Part shown: positions 1 to 9,135 of the stretch, one piece after another | How positions within the stretch are numbered: the stretch's first letter is position 1 | Layout: every line of letters begins with the position of its first letter | NCBI GenBank assembly: GCA_938022165.1 | Contig: CALIEI010000054.1 | Location: 1 to 62,151, forward strand | Direction: 5' to 3' | DNA: 62,151 nt | Origin: an uncultured Saprospiraceae bacterium | GTDB lineage: Bacteria > Bacteroidota > Bacteroidia > Chitinophagales > Saprospiraceae | Program-made: the position numbers and the translations under genes | Notes under the pieces: generated by a model | Databases searched by the model: none | Told to the model about the DNA's origin: nothing | The model's input: only the letters and a program-made list of their open reading frames with translations

Positions 1-1
1 A

Positions 2-238
2 CCATGGGCAGTAGGAGACAGCATACGAGTGGAGATACATTCGCTCAATCAAGAGACCTTTTTATTTCTCAGACAAGCGCAGACACAAATTACTTTGGGT
101 GACGCAGGCATCTTCGCCGAACCACCTGCCAACGTACCGACTAACATTATTCCACTCAACGCTACCGAACCTTCAGATGAAGCAGTTGGCTTTTTTAATG
201 TAGCCGCCGTCTCCGAAGAAGGACACATTATTGAGTAG
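2..238 (+). CDS. C-terminal end of a DUF4249-like exported protein (partial)
   Basis: The reading frame is open from the first bases of the window and ends with TAG at 236-238, so only the last 78 or so residues are present. An internal ATG at 29 is not the start, because the frame continues upstream as PWAVGDSIRV. The fragment has the pattern GDSIRVEIHSLN, a middle AEPPANVPTNI and a closing GFFNVAAVSE. That resembles the end of DUF4249, a family of exported Bacteroidota proteins often found beside TonB-dependent receptors. The family assignment rests on this tail only. The start and any partner gene lie outside the window. Confidence 0.5.
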   Translation, partial: PWAVGDSIRVEIHSLNQETFLFLRQAQTQITLGDAGIFAEPPANVPTNIIPLNATEPSDEAVGFFNVAAVSEEGHIIE

Positions 239-269
239 ATTTTTTAGAAAAATTATTTTTTGGGGACTC

Positions 270-397
270 CCAGCCTCCGCGAAAAGCTGCGGCTGGGCGC
301 TACGTTTCGGGGCTCGCTAGTCAGCTCGGACCTGCGTCAATGAAAAATTGACTTGGTCTATCTCCTTCGTCGATACCCACTCCACATCGCTAGTCCG
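270..397 (+). repeat. Hairpin-capped dispersed repeat, copy 1
   Basis: Begins with an imperfect hairpin whose arms are CCCAGCC and GGCTGGG, runs into GCGCTACGTTTCGGGGCTCG and ends with CACATCGCTAGTCCG. The same layout (a different hairpin, the same GCTACGTTTCGGG core and the same CACATCGCTAGTCCG end) recurs at 13049-13181. It is more GC-rich than its surroundings and holds no convincing open frame. The rest of the 239-721 gap carries the low-complexity block described next. Confidence 0.7.
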
Positions 398-534
398 TTT
401 TTTATGAAAGAGCTGTTAGCTATCTAGGTGTCTAGGTTTGAGCTGTTAGCAATTAGCTATTGGCTCTTAGCATTAAGAAGTTGAAAATTTTCCAATTATT
501 CTGTGCAATCAGAATATCACTCATAAACCTGATT

Positions 535-723
535 GCACAAGTTAGAGAAGACTTATGTGCTGCTTATGCTCCTTATGTTTCTTATGTGGTTCAATGAACC
601 CGTCAGAGAGGCACTTATATGAACCTTGCACAAGTGAGAGAAGCCCTTATATGTCTTATATGGTTAACCGAACACGTTAGAGGAGCACTCTAGAACAGCA
701 CTCTCCACTCTCCACTCTCCACT
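535..723. repeat. Imperfect direct repeat and short tandem tract
   Basis: Two related segments follow each other: one opens GCACAAGTTAGAGAAG near 535, the other GCACAAGTGAGAGAAG near 628. Both continue with several CTTATGT/CTTATAT words and end in GAGGCAC or GAGGAGCAC. They are followed by a heptamer run (ACTCTCC repeated) that reaches the stop codon of the methyltransferase gene. No gene is seen between 239 and 721. Confidence 0.6.
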
Positions 724-1888
724 AAAAAACAACCTCCTCCAAATAATGCCTCCCAACCCCAAACTGCTTCTTCAATCGAACAATCTCCGCCTCTATCTTC
801 TCCACATCCACTTTCCCATCGTGCTTAATCGCCGTAATCATTAAATTCTTACCCGTATGTTCCGTAGAGATAAACTCAAAAACATTCGTCTTATAGCCAG
901 CCTTTTTCAGAATCAGCGCTCGGATAGTATCCGTGATAATCTCCGCTTGCCGCTCCTTGAGAATCCCGAATTGATAAACAGAACTCAACTCAGAATTATC
1001 TTCGATCAAGTCTTTGCGCACCTGCTTATGACAACAAGGAGAACAAATAATTAATTTTGCATTTGCAGCTATGCCTTTGGCAATAGCATCATCAGTGGCC
1101 GTATCACAGGCATGCAAAGCGATCAGGACATCTACCTCACCAATATCAGATTGCTCTATAGAACCCTCCTCAAAAAACAACTGCTCAAAACCAACATCTT
1201 GAGCAATACCATTACATATATCTATTAAGTTTGGACGCAACTCTATGCCACGCATAATAACATTTTGACCAAGCTTATTTTTTAGATAATCATATAGCGC
1301 AAAAGTAAGATAGCCTTTACCAGATCCCATATCTACGATTTGCATCGGATCCAACTTTGCTAAACTAGGGTTGTTCCGAAGGATACCATCAATGATCTCA
1401 ACATACTTGTTGATCTGCTTGAATTTGTCTCCTTTATCTTTTTGGATATTACCTTTCTTATTTAAAACACCAAGATGTACTAAGTAATCCGTTTTACTTA
1501 ATAAAGTTTTCTTTTGCTTGTCATGACTACGCGTAGCTTCTACTTCCGTTTTTTGTTTTTGTACTTTGAGTTTAAAGTTTTTGCCAGGAAGCCGTTCTAC
1601 AACGATATGCTTTTCAGTGGTGAAAAGATTAGCAATCTCAAAGTCTGATTGGATAAGTTGTACTATGAGATCACTCCCTTCTGACACCCCATAATTTTTA
1701 GTGATGTCCTTGGTAGAGTGGCGATATACAAAAGAGAAATGCCTTTTGTCTTTTATGATCGTCATACGTATGATGACTTTTTTTACTTCCGCTGTTTTAT
1801 CACTAGGCTTACTTAGGGTTAGTCTAGCAAAACTATCTTCTCTTACACAAGTGTACAATTCTTTTATCAGCACTTCTAATTGATCCAT
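722..1888 (-). CDS. Class I SAM-dependent methyltransferase (Methyltransf_32 / METTL25-like)
   Basis: A 388-residue cytoplasmic protein. The C-terminal half carries a Rossmann methyltransferase: motif I is VDMGSGKGYLTFALYDYL near residues 185-202, followed by an acidic strand end (RGIELRP), a DVLIALHACDTATDDAI segment and CSPCCHK. This order is typical of the Methyltransf_32 family, which contains METTL25 and GSTCD relatives. The substrate is unknown; an RNA target is likely by family only. The first 140 residues form a separate lysine-rich region without a recognised domain. I place the start at the ATG at 1888; a TTG two codons upstream is also in frame. No operon partner is evident. Confidence 0.8.
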   Translation of the reverse strand: MDQLEVLIKELYTCVREDSFARLTLSKPSDKTAEVKKVIIRMTIIKDKRHFSFVYRHSTKDITKNYGVSEGSDLIVQLIQSDFEIANLFTTEKHIVVERLPGKNFKLKVQKQKTEVEATRSHDKQKKTLLSKTDYLVHLGVLNKKGNIQKDKGDKFKQINKYVEIIDGILRNNPSLAKLDPMQIVDMGSGKGYLTFALYDYLKNKLGQNVIMRGIELRPNLIDICNGIAQDVGFEQLFFEEGSIEQSDIGEVDVLIALHACDTATDDAIAKGIAANAKLIICSPCCHKQVRKDLIEDNSELSSVYQFGILKERQAEIITDTIRALILKKAGYKTNVFEFISTEHTGKNLMITAIKHDGKVDVEKIEAEIVRLKKQFGVGRHYLEEVVF

Positions 1889-1916
1889 GCCCAAATGTAG
1901 GAGTATATTGGGTATT

Positions 1917-2771
1917 TCAAAAGCTTTTTAAATCCTTTGCTTGGAATGTCCACTCTGGAGTAGTTAATGTGCTGTTTATATTGGCCAAGGAATACCAAGG
2001 ACCAATATCTTTATTGTTTATATTTTTGAGAACGTGGATATCTTGAGCAGGCATATACGACTGTGCTAAAAGAAAAATTTTGTCTTTAGTTTCCTTATGG
2101 ATAGCCATGTCAACCACAAGTACAGCATGTCCTGGGCTTCCACCTTGTATGAATACATCGCCAATTTGAAGATCAGCTAGTTGTTTTTGTTGCAATTCAT
2201 TAGACAGCGATAGGGTGCCAGCATAACTAAACACCATATCCATATATTTTCTAAAAGAAGAATAGGTTTTTGACTCATTTTGAGTAGGAACCCAAAAAAC
2301 ATCATTTCCCTGCACTTTGATTCTTTGACCAGATCTCCACTTAGTATAGGATGCCAAAAAACCATTGGTAAAATTAAAATGAATATCATCAAAACGTTCT
2401 TTGTGATATAAGTATTCAGCGCGTAACCTCATCACTGCGTCGGCACATTGCTGCAAATCTCTTTTGCCTGTGTCAATATCAAAGATTGCTGCATGGATGC
2501 TTTGGGTGTGTTTAGCTTCCTTGTTGAAAAAGTAAACTTTACTACCATGCGGCTTTAACGGGAAATTTTGCAAGTATTGAGCAAAACCAGATGGCTTCAG
2601 TATTGGCCTTTCATAATGTAGGAGCAGTTTAAATCTTTCCTTTATGGTGCTCCCTTGAGGGTCGACAAACACAGCCTTATCATTTGCTTTACTCGACACC
2701 GTTGAAATAGGAGACTCACAACTTGAAATAAGGATTATCAAGAAAATTGTTAGATAGGGGATATGCTTCAT
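1917..2771 (-). CDS. DUF4846 family lipoprotein
   Basis: A 284-residue exported lipoprotein. The start is the ATG at 2771, giving a clean signal MKHIPYLTIFLIILISSC with the lipid-accepting Cys at 18; an in-frame TTG at 2789 would only add six residues. The body matches DUF4846: CADAVMRLRAEYLYHK, a FTNG segment, FRKYMDMVFSYAGT, and near the C-terminus GDVFIQGGSPGHAVLVVD with a conserved His. The biochemical role is unknown; the GHA-containing C-terminal block is the most conserved part and could be a catalytic or binding site (inference). It lies 26 bp downstream of the AI-2E transporter on the same strand and may be co-transcribed. Confidence 0.8.
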   Translation of the reverse strand: MKHIPYLTIFLIILISSCESPISTVSSKANDKAVFVDPQGSTIKERFKLLLHYERPILKPSGFAQYLQNFPLKPHGSKVYFFNKEAKHTQSIHAAIFDIDTGKRDLQQCADAVMRLRAEYLYHKERFDDIHFNFTNGFLASYTKWRSGQRIKVQGNDVFWVPTQNESKTYSSFRKYMDMVFSYAGTLSLSNELQQKQLADLQIGDVFIQGGSPGHAVLVVDMAIHKETKDKIFLLAQSYMPAQDIHVLKNINNKDIGPWYSLANINSTLTTPEWTFQAKDLKSF

Positions 2772-2797
2772 AATAAAAGCATAACGCAAAAAAGTTA

Positions 2798-3856
2798 TTA
2801 AGTAATATTCTTATTTGCTTCATTTCCATAAGTTTCTCCTACCATTTGCCAGCATGTGATAAACAAAGCTGCAACGACTGGCCCCAAAACAAAGCCACTC
2901 AAGCCAAACCATGTAATACCCCCTAAAGTAGATAAAAGAATAAGATAGTCAGGTAACTTAGTTTCATTGCCTACTAATCTAGGCCTTAGCAAATTGTCTA
3001 AGAGACCTATCAATAATGCGCCAACTAAAATAACAATGATTCCTTTTCCGTAATTTCCTTGTAGCAAATAGATAATGCCTATAGGGCCCCAGATGATCGC
3101 TCCACCTATTGGTAAAAGGCTTGCTAATATCATTAATGTACCCCATAAAATAGCCCCTTCAACACCAACAGCTAAAAATAAGATTCCCCCAGCTACGCCT
3201 TGTAAGATGGCAATAAGTAAACTTCCTTTTACAGTGGCTTTCGCTACATTTTGAAATCTATTGATTAGTCTATATTCAACAGAGTTCGCCATAGGAAAAT
3301 TCTTTACAATTAACTTAATTATTTTTCTACCATCTCTAAGAAAGAAAAATAAAACATAAAGCATGATCGCTATCTGTATAAAAGAACCAAAAATATTTTG
3401 GGAAAAACCGATAATTCTTTCCCCTATTTCACCAGTTATTTCAGGAGCAATCTTATTTAATGAAGCCTGAATATTTTTAGTGTCTAAACCAAAACGATCT
3501 AAAAGTGGACTAAGTTTATTTTGAGCATAACCCAGTTTTCCTTGTAAGTCAAATTCCTCACTTTGAACATTTTCAACTAGACCTATAGATTCATTGATAA
3601 TAGCCGTAGACAATAAGGCTACAGGAATAATTACTAAAAGTATTATGGAAATAAGTGTTATAGCGGCGGCAAGATTTTTCTTCTTTTTAAATTTATTTCT
3701 TACCCGTAAATGCCAATCATTAAATAGTATACTTAGTACTACAGCCCAAAATACACCGAGACTAAACTCTTTTATCATCCCAAAAAATATGATAGTTACC
3801 AAACTAACAAGAATGAAGAAGAGCGTTTGCGGAAGATTCACCTTTAGATTATTCAC
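2798..3856 (-). CDS. AI-2E family (PerM-like) membrane transporter
   Basis: A 352-residue polytopic inner-membrane protein. Two N-terminal hydrophobic hairpins (residues 10-45 and 62-88), a long soluble loop (about 90-150), then at least five helices with the family signatures LFFFLRDGRKI, LLPIGGAIIWGPIGI and a C-terminal FGLSGFVLGPVVAALF. Members are labelled AI-2 exporters or Na+/H+ antiporters; the substrate cannot be read from sequence. The start codon is GTG at 3856; no in-frame ATG lies close enough to keep the first helix. The following DUF4846 gene begins 26 bp downstream. Confidence 0.88.
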   Translation of the reverse strand: MNNLKVNLPQTLFFILVSLVTIIFFGMIKEFSLGVFWAVVLSILFNDWHLRVRNKFKKKKNLAAAITLISIILLVIIPVALLSTAIINESIGLVENVQSEEFDLQGKLGYAQNKLSPLLDRFGLDTKNIQASLNKIAPEITGEIGERIIGFSQNIFGSFIQIAIMLYVLFFFLRDGRKIIKLIVKNFPMANSVEYRLINRFQNVAKATVKGSLLIAILQGVAGGILFLAVGVEGAILWGTLMILASLLPIGGAIIWGPIGIIYLLQGNYGKGIIVILVGALLIGLLDNLLRPRLVGNETKLPDYLILLSTLGGITWFGLSGFVLGPVVAALFITCWQMVGETYGNEANKNIT

Positions 3857-4032
3857 AATAGCTTAGTTTATTTGCTAAGATAGTTATAGCTAAGCGATGT
3901 CCAAGCATTCTTCGACGGATATCCAAAAGTGTGATATGATCTATAGTAGATAATAGAGTAAATGAAGAGTCCACTCTGAGTGGACTCAATGAAGATGGGG
4001 CTTAAAATTTAAAGTAGCAGACTAAGCAAAAA

Positions 4033-4710
4033 TTATTTTGCTAAAACCTGTTCTATTCTTGCAAGCAGGTCTTCTGCCTTAGCAAAGCCGTTTGAAATGA
4101 GCTTGTATTTTCCATCATCTAATAAGACCACGCTCGGAAAACCTCTAATACCTAATTCACTAGCTTCATTGAAATCTGCTCTTGTGAGCTGCTTAAACTC
4201 GTCTGAATTAAAAGCTTTAGTAAATTCTTGCTTGTCAATATTGTATTTATCAAGTAGGGGATAGTAGTTGTCTACTATGTGTGTATGCTTGTTTTGCTTA
4301 TAAAATAATTCTTGCACATCCTTAAAAAAGGCAAGTTCTAGTTTTGGATTTAATTGACGTACCACTAAAACTGCTCGCGAAGGTGGTTCTGTGTCATATT
4401 TAAATTCTGGGTCATCAAGAATTTCATAATTGAATTCTTGCCCACTGGCTTCATTGACATGCATCCAATGTTCCTTCAAAAAATCTTTCATGGTATTAAT
4501 ATGCTCATCATTATAAGGTCGAAGCCCGCCCATGATTAATTGCACTTTCACTTTATCTCCTAGCTCATCTACCAGCTCACCCAATTCTGGACTAAAACCA
4601 TAACACCAAGAACACATAGGATCTCCAATGTAAATAAGTGTCGGGGGTTCTTGCGATAAGCTTAATGTCTGCATAAAAAGTAGGGTTGAGATGAATAGAT
4701 ATTTTATCAT
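4033..4710 (-). CDS. Periplasmic DsbA-family (FrnE-like) thiol oxidoreductase
   Basis: A 225-residue protein with a signal peptide (MIKYLFISTLLFMQTLSLSQ) and a thioredoxin-fold DsbA domain. The active site is C33-S-W-C36 in GDPMCSWCYGFSP, the cis-Pro loop is GIRGFPSVVLL, and an all-helical insertion lies between them. The FrnE-like subfamily is suggested by the M-C-x-W-C-Y-G-F pattern. It would oxidise or isomerise disulfides in exported proteins; this window encodes many Cys-rich secreted proteins, a plausible but unproven target set. Confidence 0.85.
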   Translation of the reverse strand: MIKYLFISTLLFMQTLSLSQEPPTLIYIGDPMCSWCYGFSPELGELVDELGDKVKVQLIMGGLRPYNDEHINTMKDFLKEHWMHVNEASGQEFNYEILDDPEFKYDTEPPSRAVLVVRQLNPKLELAFFKDVQELFYKQNKHTHIVDNYYPLLDKYNIDKQEFTKAFNSDEFKQLTRADFNEASELGIRGFPSVVLLDDGKYKLISNGFAKAEDLLARIEQVLAK

Positions 4711-4746
4711 ATGTACTAAACAATTGATTGCGGTGGAAGTTATAAA

Positions 4747-4782
4747 AAAAAGGAGATTGTCTAATAAGACAACCTCCTTTTT
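4747..4782 (-). terminator. Intrinsic terminator (bidirectional hairpin)
   Basis: Arms AAAAGGAGATTGTC and GACAACCTCCTTTT around a TAATAA loop, flanked by an A-run on one side and a T-run on the other. It lies downstream of the 142-aa gene on the minus strand and upstream of the DsbA-like gene. Confidence 0.8.
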
Positions 4783-4943
4783 ATCAATGAATAATGATAA
4801 ATCTTATTTAACAATGGTTCGGTAATAAATTTTAAATCGCTTGTAAGCAGCACATTAAGATATAACCAGCAAATTCTATAAATCGCAGAAATAAAATATC
4901 TGCACTAATTTGATTTATAATTTTACAGAAATTACCGAGCCAT

Positions 4944-5372
4944 TCACTTGATAAAAGAAGTACTAATAAAGAAATTATCGTTTTCCATAAATACTCTATA
5001 ATTACCGCTAGGTAAATTCTTAGTATTGTAATAAATTGTTGGATTGCTGCCCGTATTGGCATGCGCAGAACCATTATAAATCTCCTTACCGCGCGAGTCT
5101 ACTATTTTATAGTAGATGTTTGGTTGCGAAACAGCTTCACTAAAAACAATTCCGATAAAGCCATTATTAGCATTTAGAAATGATTCAGCGATGTAAGTTT
5201 CTTGTATATACTTTGTGGTAGAAGAACTGATCTTTGCGTCAGTTATTTTTTTAGTCGTGCTAACATAATCATTGCTAGCAATTACATTTTGGTATGGATC
5301 GGTTTGGGCTTGCAATGCAATACAGCATATTGTCAACGCAAGTACGAGTGTAATCTTCTGTAAACGGATCAT
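4944..5372 (-). CDS. Small exported beta-rich protein, unknown function
   Basis: 142 residues with a clear signal peptide (MIRLQKITLVLALTICCIALQAQ). The mature part is rich in Ser, Thr, Asn and aromatic beta strands and ends with LPSGNYRVFMENDNFFISTSFIK. The pattern 'PSGNYRV' followed by a short strand resembles the last strands of T9SS type A sorting domains and related small secreted beta-sandwich proteins of Bacteroidota, but it is too divergent to call a sorting domain. I do not recognise a named family. It is a single gene, ended by the hairpin at 4747-4782. Confidence 0.65.
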   Translation of the reverse strand: MIRLQKITLVLALTICCIALQAQTDPYQNVIASNDYVSTTKKITDAKISSSTTKYIQETYIAESFLNANNGFIGIVFSEAVSQPNIYYKIVDSRGKEIYNGSAHANTGSNPTIYYNTKNLPSGNYRVFMENDNFFISTSFIK

Positions 5373-5979
5373 AATACTTCAATTTTTGGATTAGTAATTT
5401 GTACTCTTTCAACAATATGTCAACGTTTTGGGTTCGCATTCTGTCATAAATTGAATGCTATATTGTCGAAATCTTACATTAAAGCATAGTAAAAAATCAT
5501 ATATGTAATTATTTAGACTGCATTTAAGTGTATTTGGGTCAAAAATACGCAAAAAAGTTTTATATTAGGTAAAAATTGCATATATTGAAATATTATATTT
5601 TTAATAGCTAGTTTGACTTAAATATAATTTCGAGTATTTAGCTTTATTCAAACCATAATGTCAATATCTACGTTATAGAAGTATGAATTGGATTTTAGAA
5701 TCCATTTTTTAGCAGAACTTATAAAACCACTTACCATGCAAAATCACCCGATTTTTGTCGATTTCATATCTTTTGACTCTGGTAAATATTTTCTCACAGA
5801 AAGATTCTCAAAAAAAATCTACTGTGTTTCCTCAGATCAATTAGTTAATAAGTTTAAGTCAGGACACATACGTGTTGGTTTTCTAGATAATACCAACTAG
5901 ACCTTTCTCTAAATATTAGCTTGCTACAAATCTTTTCATTATCCTTGTTTGTTTTAGTACCAACAATTAAAAAGATTTT
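5373..5979. other. AT-rich gap with only a doubtful small ORF
   Basis: About 600 bp of strongly AT-rich sequence between divergent genes. The only candidate is a 54-codon frame from the ATG at 5736 to 5900 on plus (begins MQNHPIFVDFISFDSG). It has no recognisable domain or ribosome-binding site, so I do not call it a gene. Promoters for the flanking genes must lie here but none is clear. Confidence 0.4.
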
Positions 5980-6774
5980 ATGAGGCTTATTATTCTATTC
6001 AATGTATTCTGTTTTTTTTCTTGTACCGCAACGCCGAATACTGATTTTTTGCCTCCTAGCAATTTGCAAATTTTAGATGCTCCTGTTAATGAGCATGTAC
6101 AAGTGACCATAGATTTGCTTGAAGGGATGAAAGCAGGAAGCGATGTCTCTACAATTTTAGAAAAAATAGCCTCGTTTGATCAAGATGAATTGATCAAGTC
6201 ATTAAATACCAAAAATAAGAAACTTGCTTTTTGGATAAATATCTACAATGGTTTTATCCAGTACGAGCTAGTAGGGAATCCTAGTATCTTTGCAGATAAG
6301 GGGAGCTTCTACAAAGATCAGCGACATAAAGTAGCAGGTATAATGATGAGCTATGACAACTTTGAACATGGTATTTTGAGAAACTCGAGAATCAAATTAT
6401 CTCTTGGCTATTTGAAGCGATGGTTTGTGCCTTCCTGGGAAAAGAAAATGAGAATTAAAGATGTCGATGGGCGTATTCATTTCACACTGAACTGTGGTGC
6501 TAAAGATTGCCCACCTATTGGTATATTTAGTGATGTGAATCTAGATCAGCAATTGGATAAAGTGACCAAATCCTATCTAATGAATAGTACCAAAGTTGAT
6601 GGTAATAAGATAACTACCTCACCATTGTTTTCCTGGTTTAGAGCAGATTTTGGAGGGAAGAAAGGAGCTACTAAATTTTTACAACACTACAAGGTTATTC
6701 CCGAAGGCAAATTTGATCTTAGCTTTAAATCCTATGACTGGACACTGTTGACTGGAAACTATATCGATCTATGA
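5980..6774 (+). CDS. DUF547 domain lipoprotein
   Basis: 264 residues. The N-terminus MRLIILFNVFCFFSC is a short lipoprotein signal with the acceptor Cys at 15. The rest is a DUF547 domain: KLAFWINIYNGF near residue 80, YDNFEHGILR, and the strongly conserved DGRIHFTLNCGAKDCPP near 163-180. DUF547 proteins have a papain-like arrangement in which this Cys/His region is conserved, but their substrate is not established. The 3' end overlaps that of the convergent cytidylate kinase gene by 6 bp. Confidence 0.82.
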   Translation: MRLIILFNVFCFFSCTATPNTDFLPPSNLQILDAPVNEHVQVTIDLLEGMKAGSDVSTILEKIASFDQDELIKSLNTKNKKLAFWINIYNGFIQYELVGNPSIFADKGSFYKDQRHKVAGIMMSYDNFEHGILRNSRIKLSLGYLKRWFVPSWEKKMRIKDVDGRIHFTLNCGAKDCPPIGIFSDVNLDQQLDKVTKSYLMNSTKVDGNKITTSPLFSWFRADFGGKKGATKFLQHYKVIPEGKFDLSFKSYDWTLLTGNYIDL

Positions 6775-7464
6775 CCCGCTTGAGCTATTGAGCATTTCAA
6801 TACGCTCCTGAGCCCATTCTAGCGCTTTCTTTAGCTGCGATGCTCGATCGAGCGAGGTGTTATCTAGTAAAATCGCATCTTCAGCTTGTGTAAGTGGACT
6901 ATCCTCTCTAGTACTGTCTATATAATCTCTGTCTCTAAGATTGGACTTTATTTCTTCTAGACTAGATTCTATGCCTTTATCTTTTAATTCTTGAAACCTA
7001 CGATCTGCTCTGATGTCAATTTCAGCGGTAACAAAGATTTTTAATTCTGCATCAGGAAAAACTACTGTACTTATATCTCTTCCATCCATGACTACACCTT
7101 TATCTCTTCCTAGGTGCTGCTGTTGCTTTACTAGTTTTTGTCTTACTTCTGATATTATTGCTACATGACTGACTTGCTTCGCTATATCCATTTTGCGGAT
7201 GTCCTTTTCTACATTTTTGCCATTCAAAAACGTAGTAGAATTTCCATCTAAATATTCAAAGTAAATGTCTATCTCATCTAATTTACCAATAACTTCATCG
7301 TGATTCTGGATATTAATATTATGCTGGAGTAAAAACAAGGTGACTGCCCGGTACATGGCACCCGAGTCGATATATATATAGTTTAATTCTCTTGCAAGTT
7401 GTTTGGCTAATGTACTTTTGCCGCAGGAGGAATAGCCATCTATGGCTATATTTATTTTTTTCAA
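6769..7464 (-). CDS. cmk: Cytidylate kinase
   Basis: 231 residues, the normal length for bacterial CMP/dCMP kinase, which phosphorylates CMP to CDP in the cytoplasm. The P-loop is GYSSCGKST (residues 10-18), followed by YIDSGAMYRAVTLF, the GRDISTVVFPDAELKIFV segment (CMP/ATP binding) and a LID region with RADRR and RDYIDSTREDSPL. It ends inside the last codons of the convergent DUF547 gene. On the minus strand, TAATTTTG at 7494-7487 fits the Bacteroidota -7 consensus about 23 bp before the ATG, without a clear -33 box. Confidence 0.95.
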   Translation of the reverse strand: MKKINIAIDGYSSCGKSTLAKQLARELNYIYIDSGAMYRAVTLFLLQHNINIQNHDEVIGKLDEIDIYFEYLDGNSTTFLNGKNVEKDIRKMDIAKQVSHVAIISEVRQKLVKQQQHLGRDKGVVMDGRDISTVVFPDAELKIFVTAEIDIRADRRFQELKDKGIESSLEEIKSNLRDRDYIDSTREDSPLTQAEDAILLDNTSLDRASQLKKALEWAQERIEMLNSSSGS

Positions 7465-7623
7465 TGTTAATATCTATTGTAGACATCAAAATTAATAAAT
7501 TCTCAGCAATCTAGCTGCGAATAGCTTAAATATTAAGACGAAGGAGAGCTCCTATTGAATGAGCCACATTCCCAGTATTAAATTGAAATATAAGTTTAAC
7601 GGAAAAGCACCGATATCTTGTTT

Positions 7624-9135
7624 CTATCTAAGTCTATTCAAAATCATCTCCCATAATTTCTCAAATGGAATAATCTCCAATTCAGAAATAAGGCCACGAT
7701 AATTGAATGGTGTCTCTTCAAGTTTATCCAAATACTTTTGAGTATTCGACAATCTAGATACTTGAAATTCCGCCTTGCTTAGTTGCATCAACAAACGTAT
7801 AAACTGAATCACTCTGTGATACTGTTCCTTTTTGAGTTGTCTGTTAGCGTAATTCTTAAGTCTGTCGATTCGTTCCTCCGCAGAAGTGAAACTCTTTTTC
7901 TCAATAAAAAACAAAACTTGCGCTACCACCATCAACACAGTAAATATTCGCTGATCTTTAGGATACAAAATAGGATCAGATAAAAATCTAGATAACCTAA
8001 ACATCTTTCTGCGCTGAGTTTCCAATACAGGATTTTCTTTGCCTTGACTTTCTATGATATAGTTAAGATAGATATCGTATATTTTCCACTTCTCTCTGAT
8101 GAGAGTACTTTGCTTTTTATATTTTGAGTTTCCTACAGCTTCATTAAAGATAGCTAAGGCATTGATATAGTTTTCTGTGTGAAAAGCTAGAAGTAAGTAA
8201 TATTCCATAAACTGGAACCACTTGTCTGATCCTTTTGGAAAAGATTTCAAACATTTCTCAGCGTTTATTTTTCCATTCTTCCAATCGTGCAGATGCAAGT
8301 AGGCAGTCATCTTCTTCAATTGGAATATAGCTAGCTTATCAGCTCTATGGTAGGTAGGATTTTCTTCAATATATGCTTCAGATTTATTGCAAACTTCGAG
8401 CATAGAGTTAAAGTCCCTGAGCATCTGATAACGATACGTCCATACCAGGTACATATTGTACACGATAACAGGGGAGTCGTATATTTCAGATAAACCTACC
8501 AATGCATCACAATAGGTATCTATCTTTTCTTCAAGGTTGTGATTCTTGCTAGGTGGTTTGAGGTAATTCATGATTACCCTTTGGTATAACTCTTCAGAAC
8601 GAATTTCTGCTTCTAGGATGTTGGCAAACTTCTTTACATGCCCATCATAGATCTCAAAGTTTTTCTCATCACCAATATTAGCCGAGTGTTCTCTTAGAAT
8701 TCTAGAACAATTGACAATAACATCTGCAAATTTGAATTTCAAGGCTGTAGTCAGAATTGACTTTGCATGAGACGAAGCAGTGGCATCAGCCCCATAAGAC
8801 AAAAGTATTTTTACCAGAGTCCATTCCTTATTGCAAGAAAAGTAAGCTCGCTCGTATGTAGAGGTAGAGGGTAGATTGATATCAAGGAAGAATAGTGTAT
8901 TGAGTAGTCGTTTTCTAAACCGTGACTTTAGTTGTCGATATTTATCATCTGTAGGACTACAGCCATACAATGCTGAAGCAGCATCTCTATCATTCTTGAA
9001 TTTACTCAGCATCAAAGATTCATAAAAATCATTGAATTTGGAGTTTTTGTTCTTCAAAGAGTGGTCATCAAAAATCTCTATTTTCCTAACTTTCTTCTTC
9101 GTAACGATCTTTGATATCTCAATCAAATTTTTCAT
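7624..9135 (-). CDS. Large helical-repeat protein, unrecognised family
   Basis: 503 residues, basic at the N-terminus (KKKVRKIEIF) with no signal peptide or membrane segment, so cytoplasmic. Almost the whole chain is predicted helical, with TPR-like pairs (for example YHRADKLAIFQLKKMTAYLH and NYINALAIFNEAV), but no canonical TPR consensus. A conserved-looking start (KFNDFYESLMLSKFKNDRDA ahead of ALYG) precedes a basic KSRFRKRLLNTLFFLD helix that could contact nucleic acid (inference). I cannot assign a function. It stands alone between cmk and an empty gap, with the start at the ATG at 9135. Confidence 0.75.
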   Translation of the reverse strand: MKNLIEISKIVTKKKVRKIEIFDDHSLKNKNSKFNDFYESLMLSKFKNDRDAASALYGCSPTDDKYRQLKSRFRKRLLNTLFFLDINLPSTSTYERAYFSCNKEWTLVKILLSYGADATASSHAKSILTTALKFKFADVIVNCSRILREHSANIGDEKNFEIYDGHVKKFANILEAEIRSEELYQRVIMNYLKPPSKNHNLEEKIDTYCDALVGLSEIYDSPVIVYNMYLVWTYRYQMLRDFNSMLEVCNKSEAYIEENPTYHRADKLAIFQLKKMTAYLHLHDWKNGKINAEKCLKSFPKGSDKWFQFMEYYLLLAFHTENYINALAIFNEAVGNSKYKKQSTLIREKWKIYDIYLNYIIESQGKENPVLETQRRKMFRLSRFLSDPILYPKDQRIFTVLMVVAQVLFFIEKKSFTSAEERIDRLKNYANRQLKKEQYHRVIQFIRLLMQLSKAEFQVSRLSNTQKYLDKLEETPFNYRGLISELEIIPFEKLWEMILNRLR

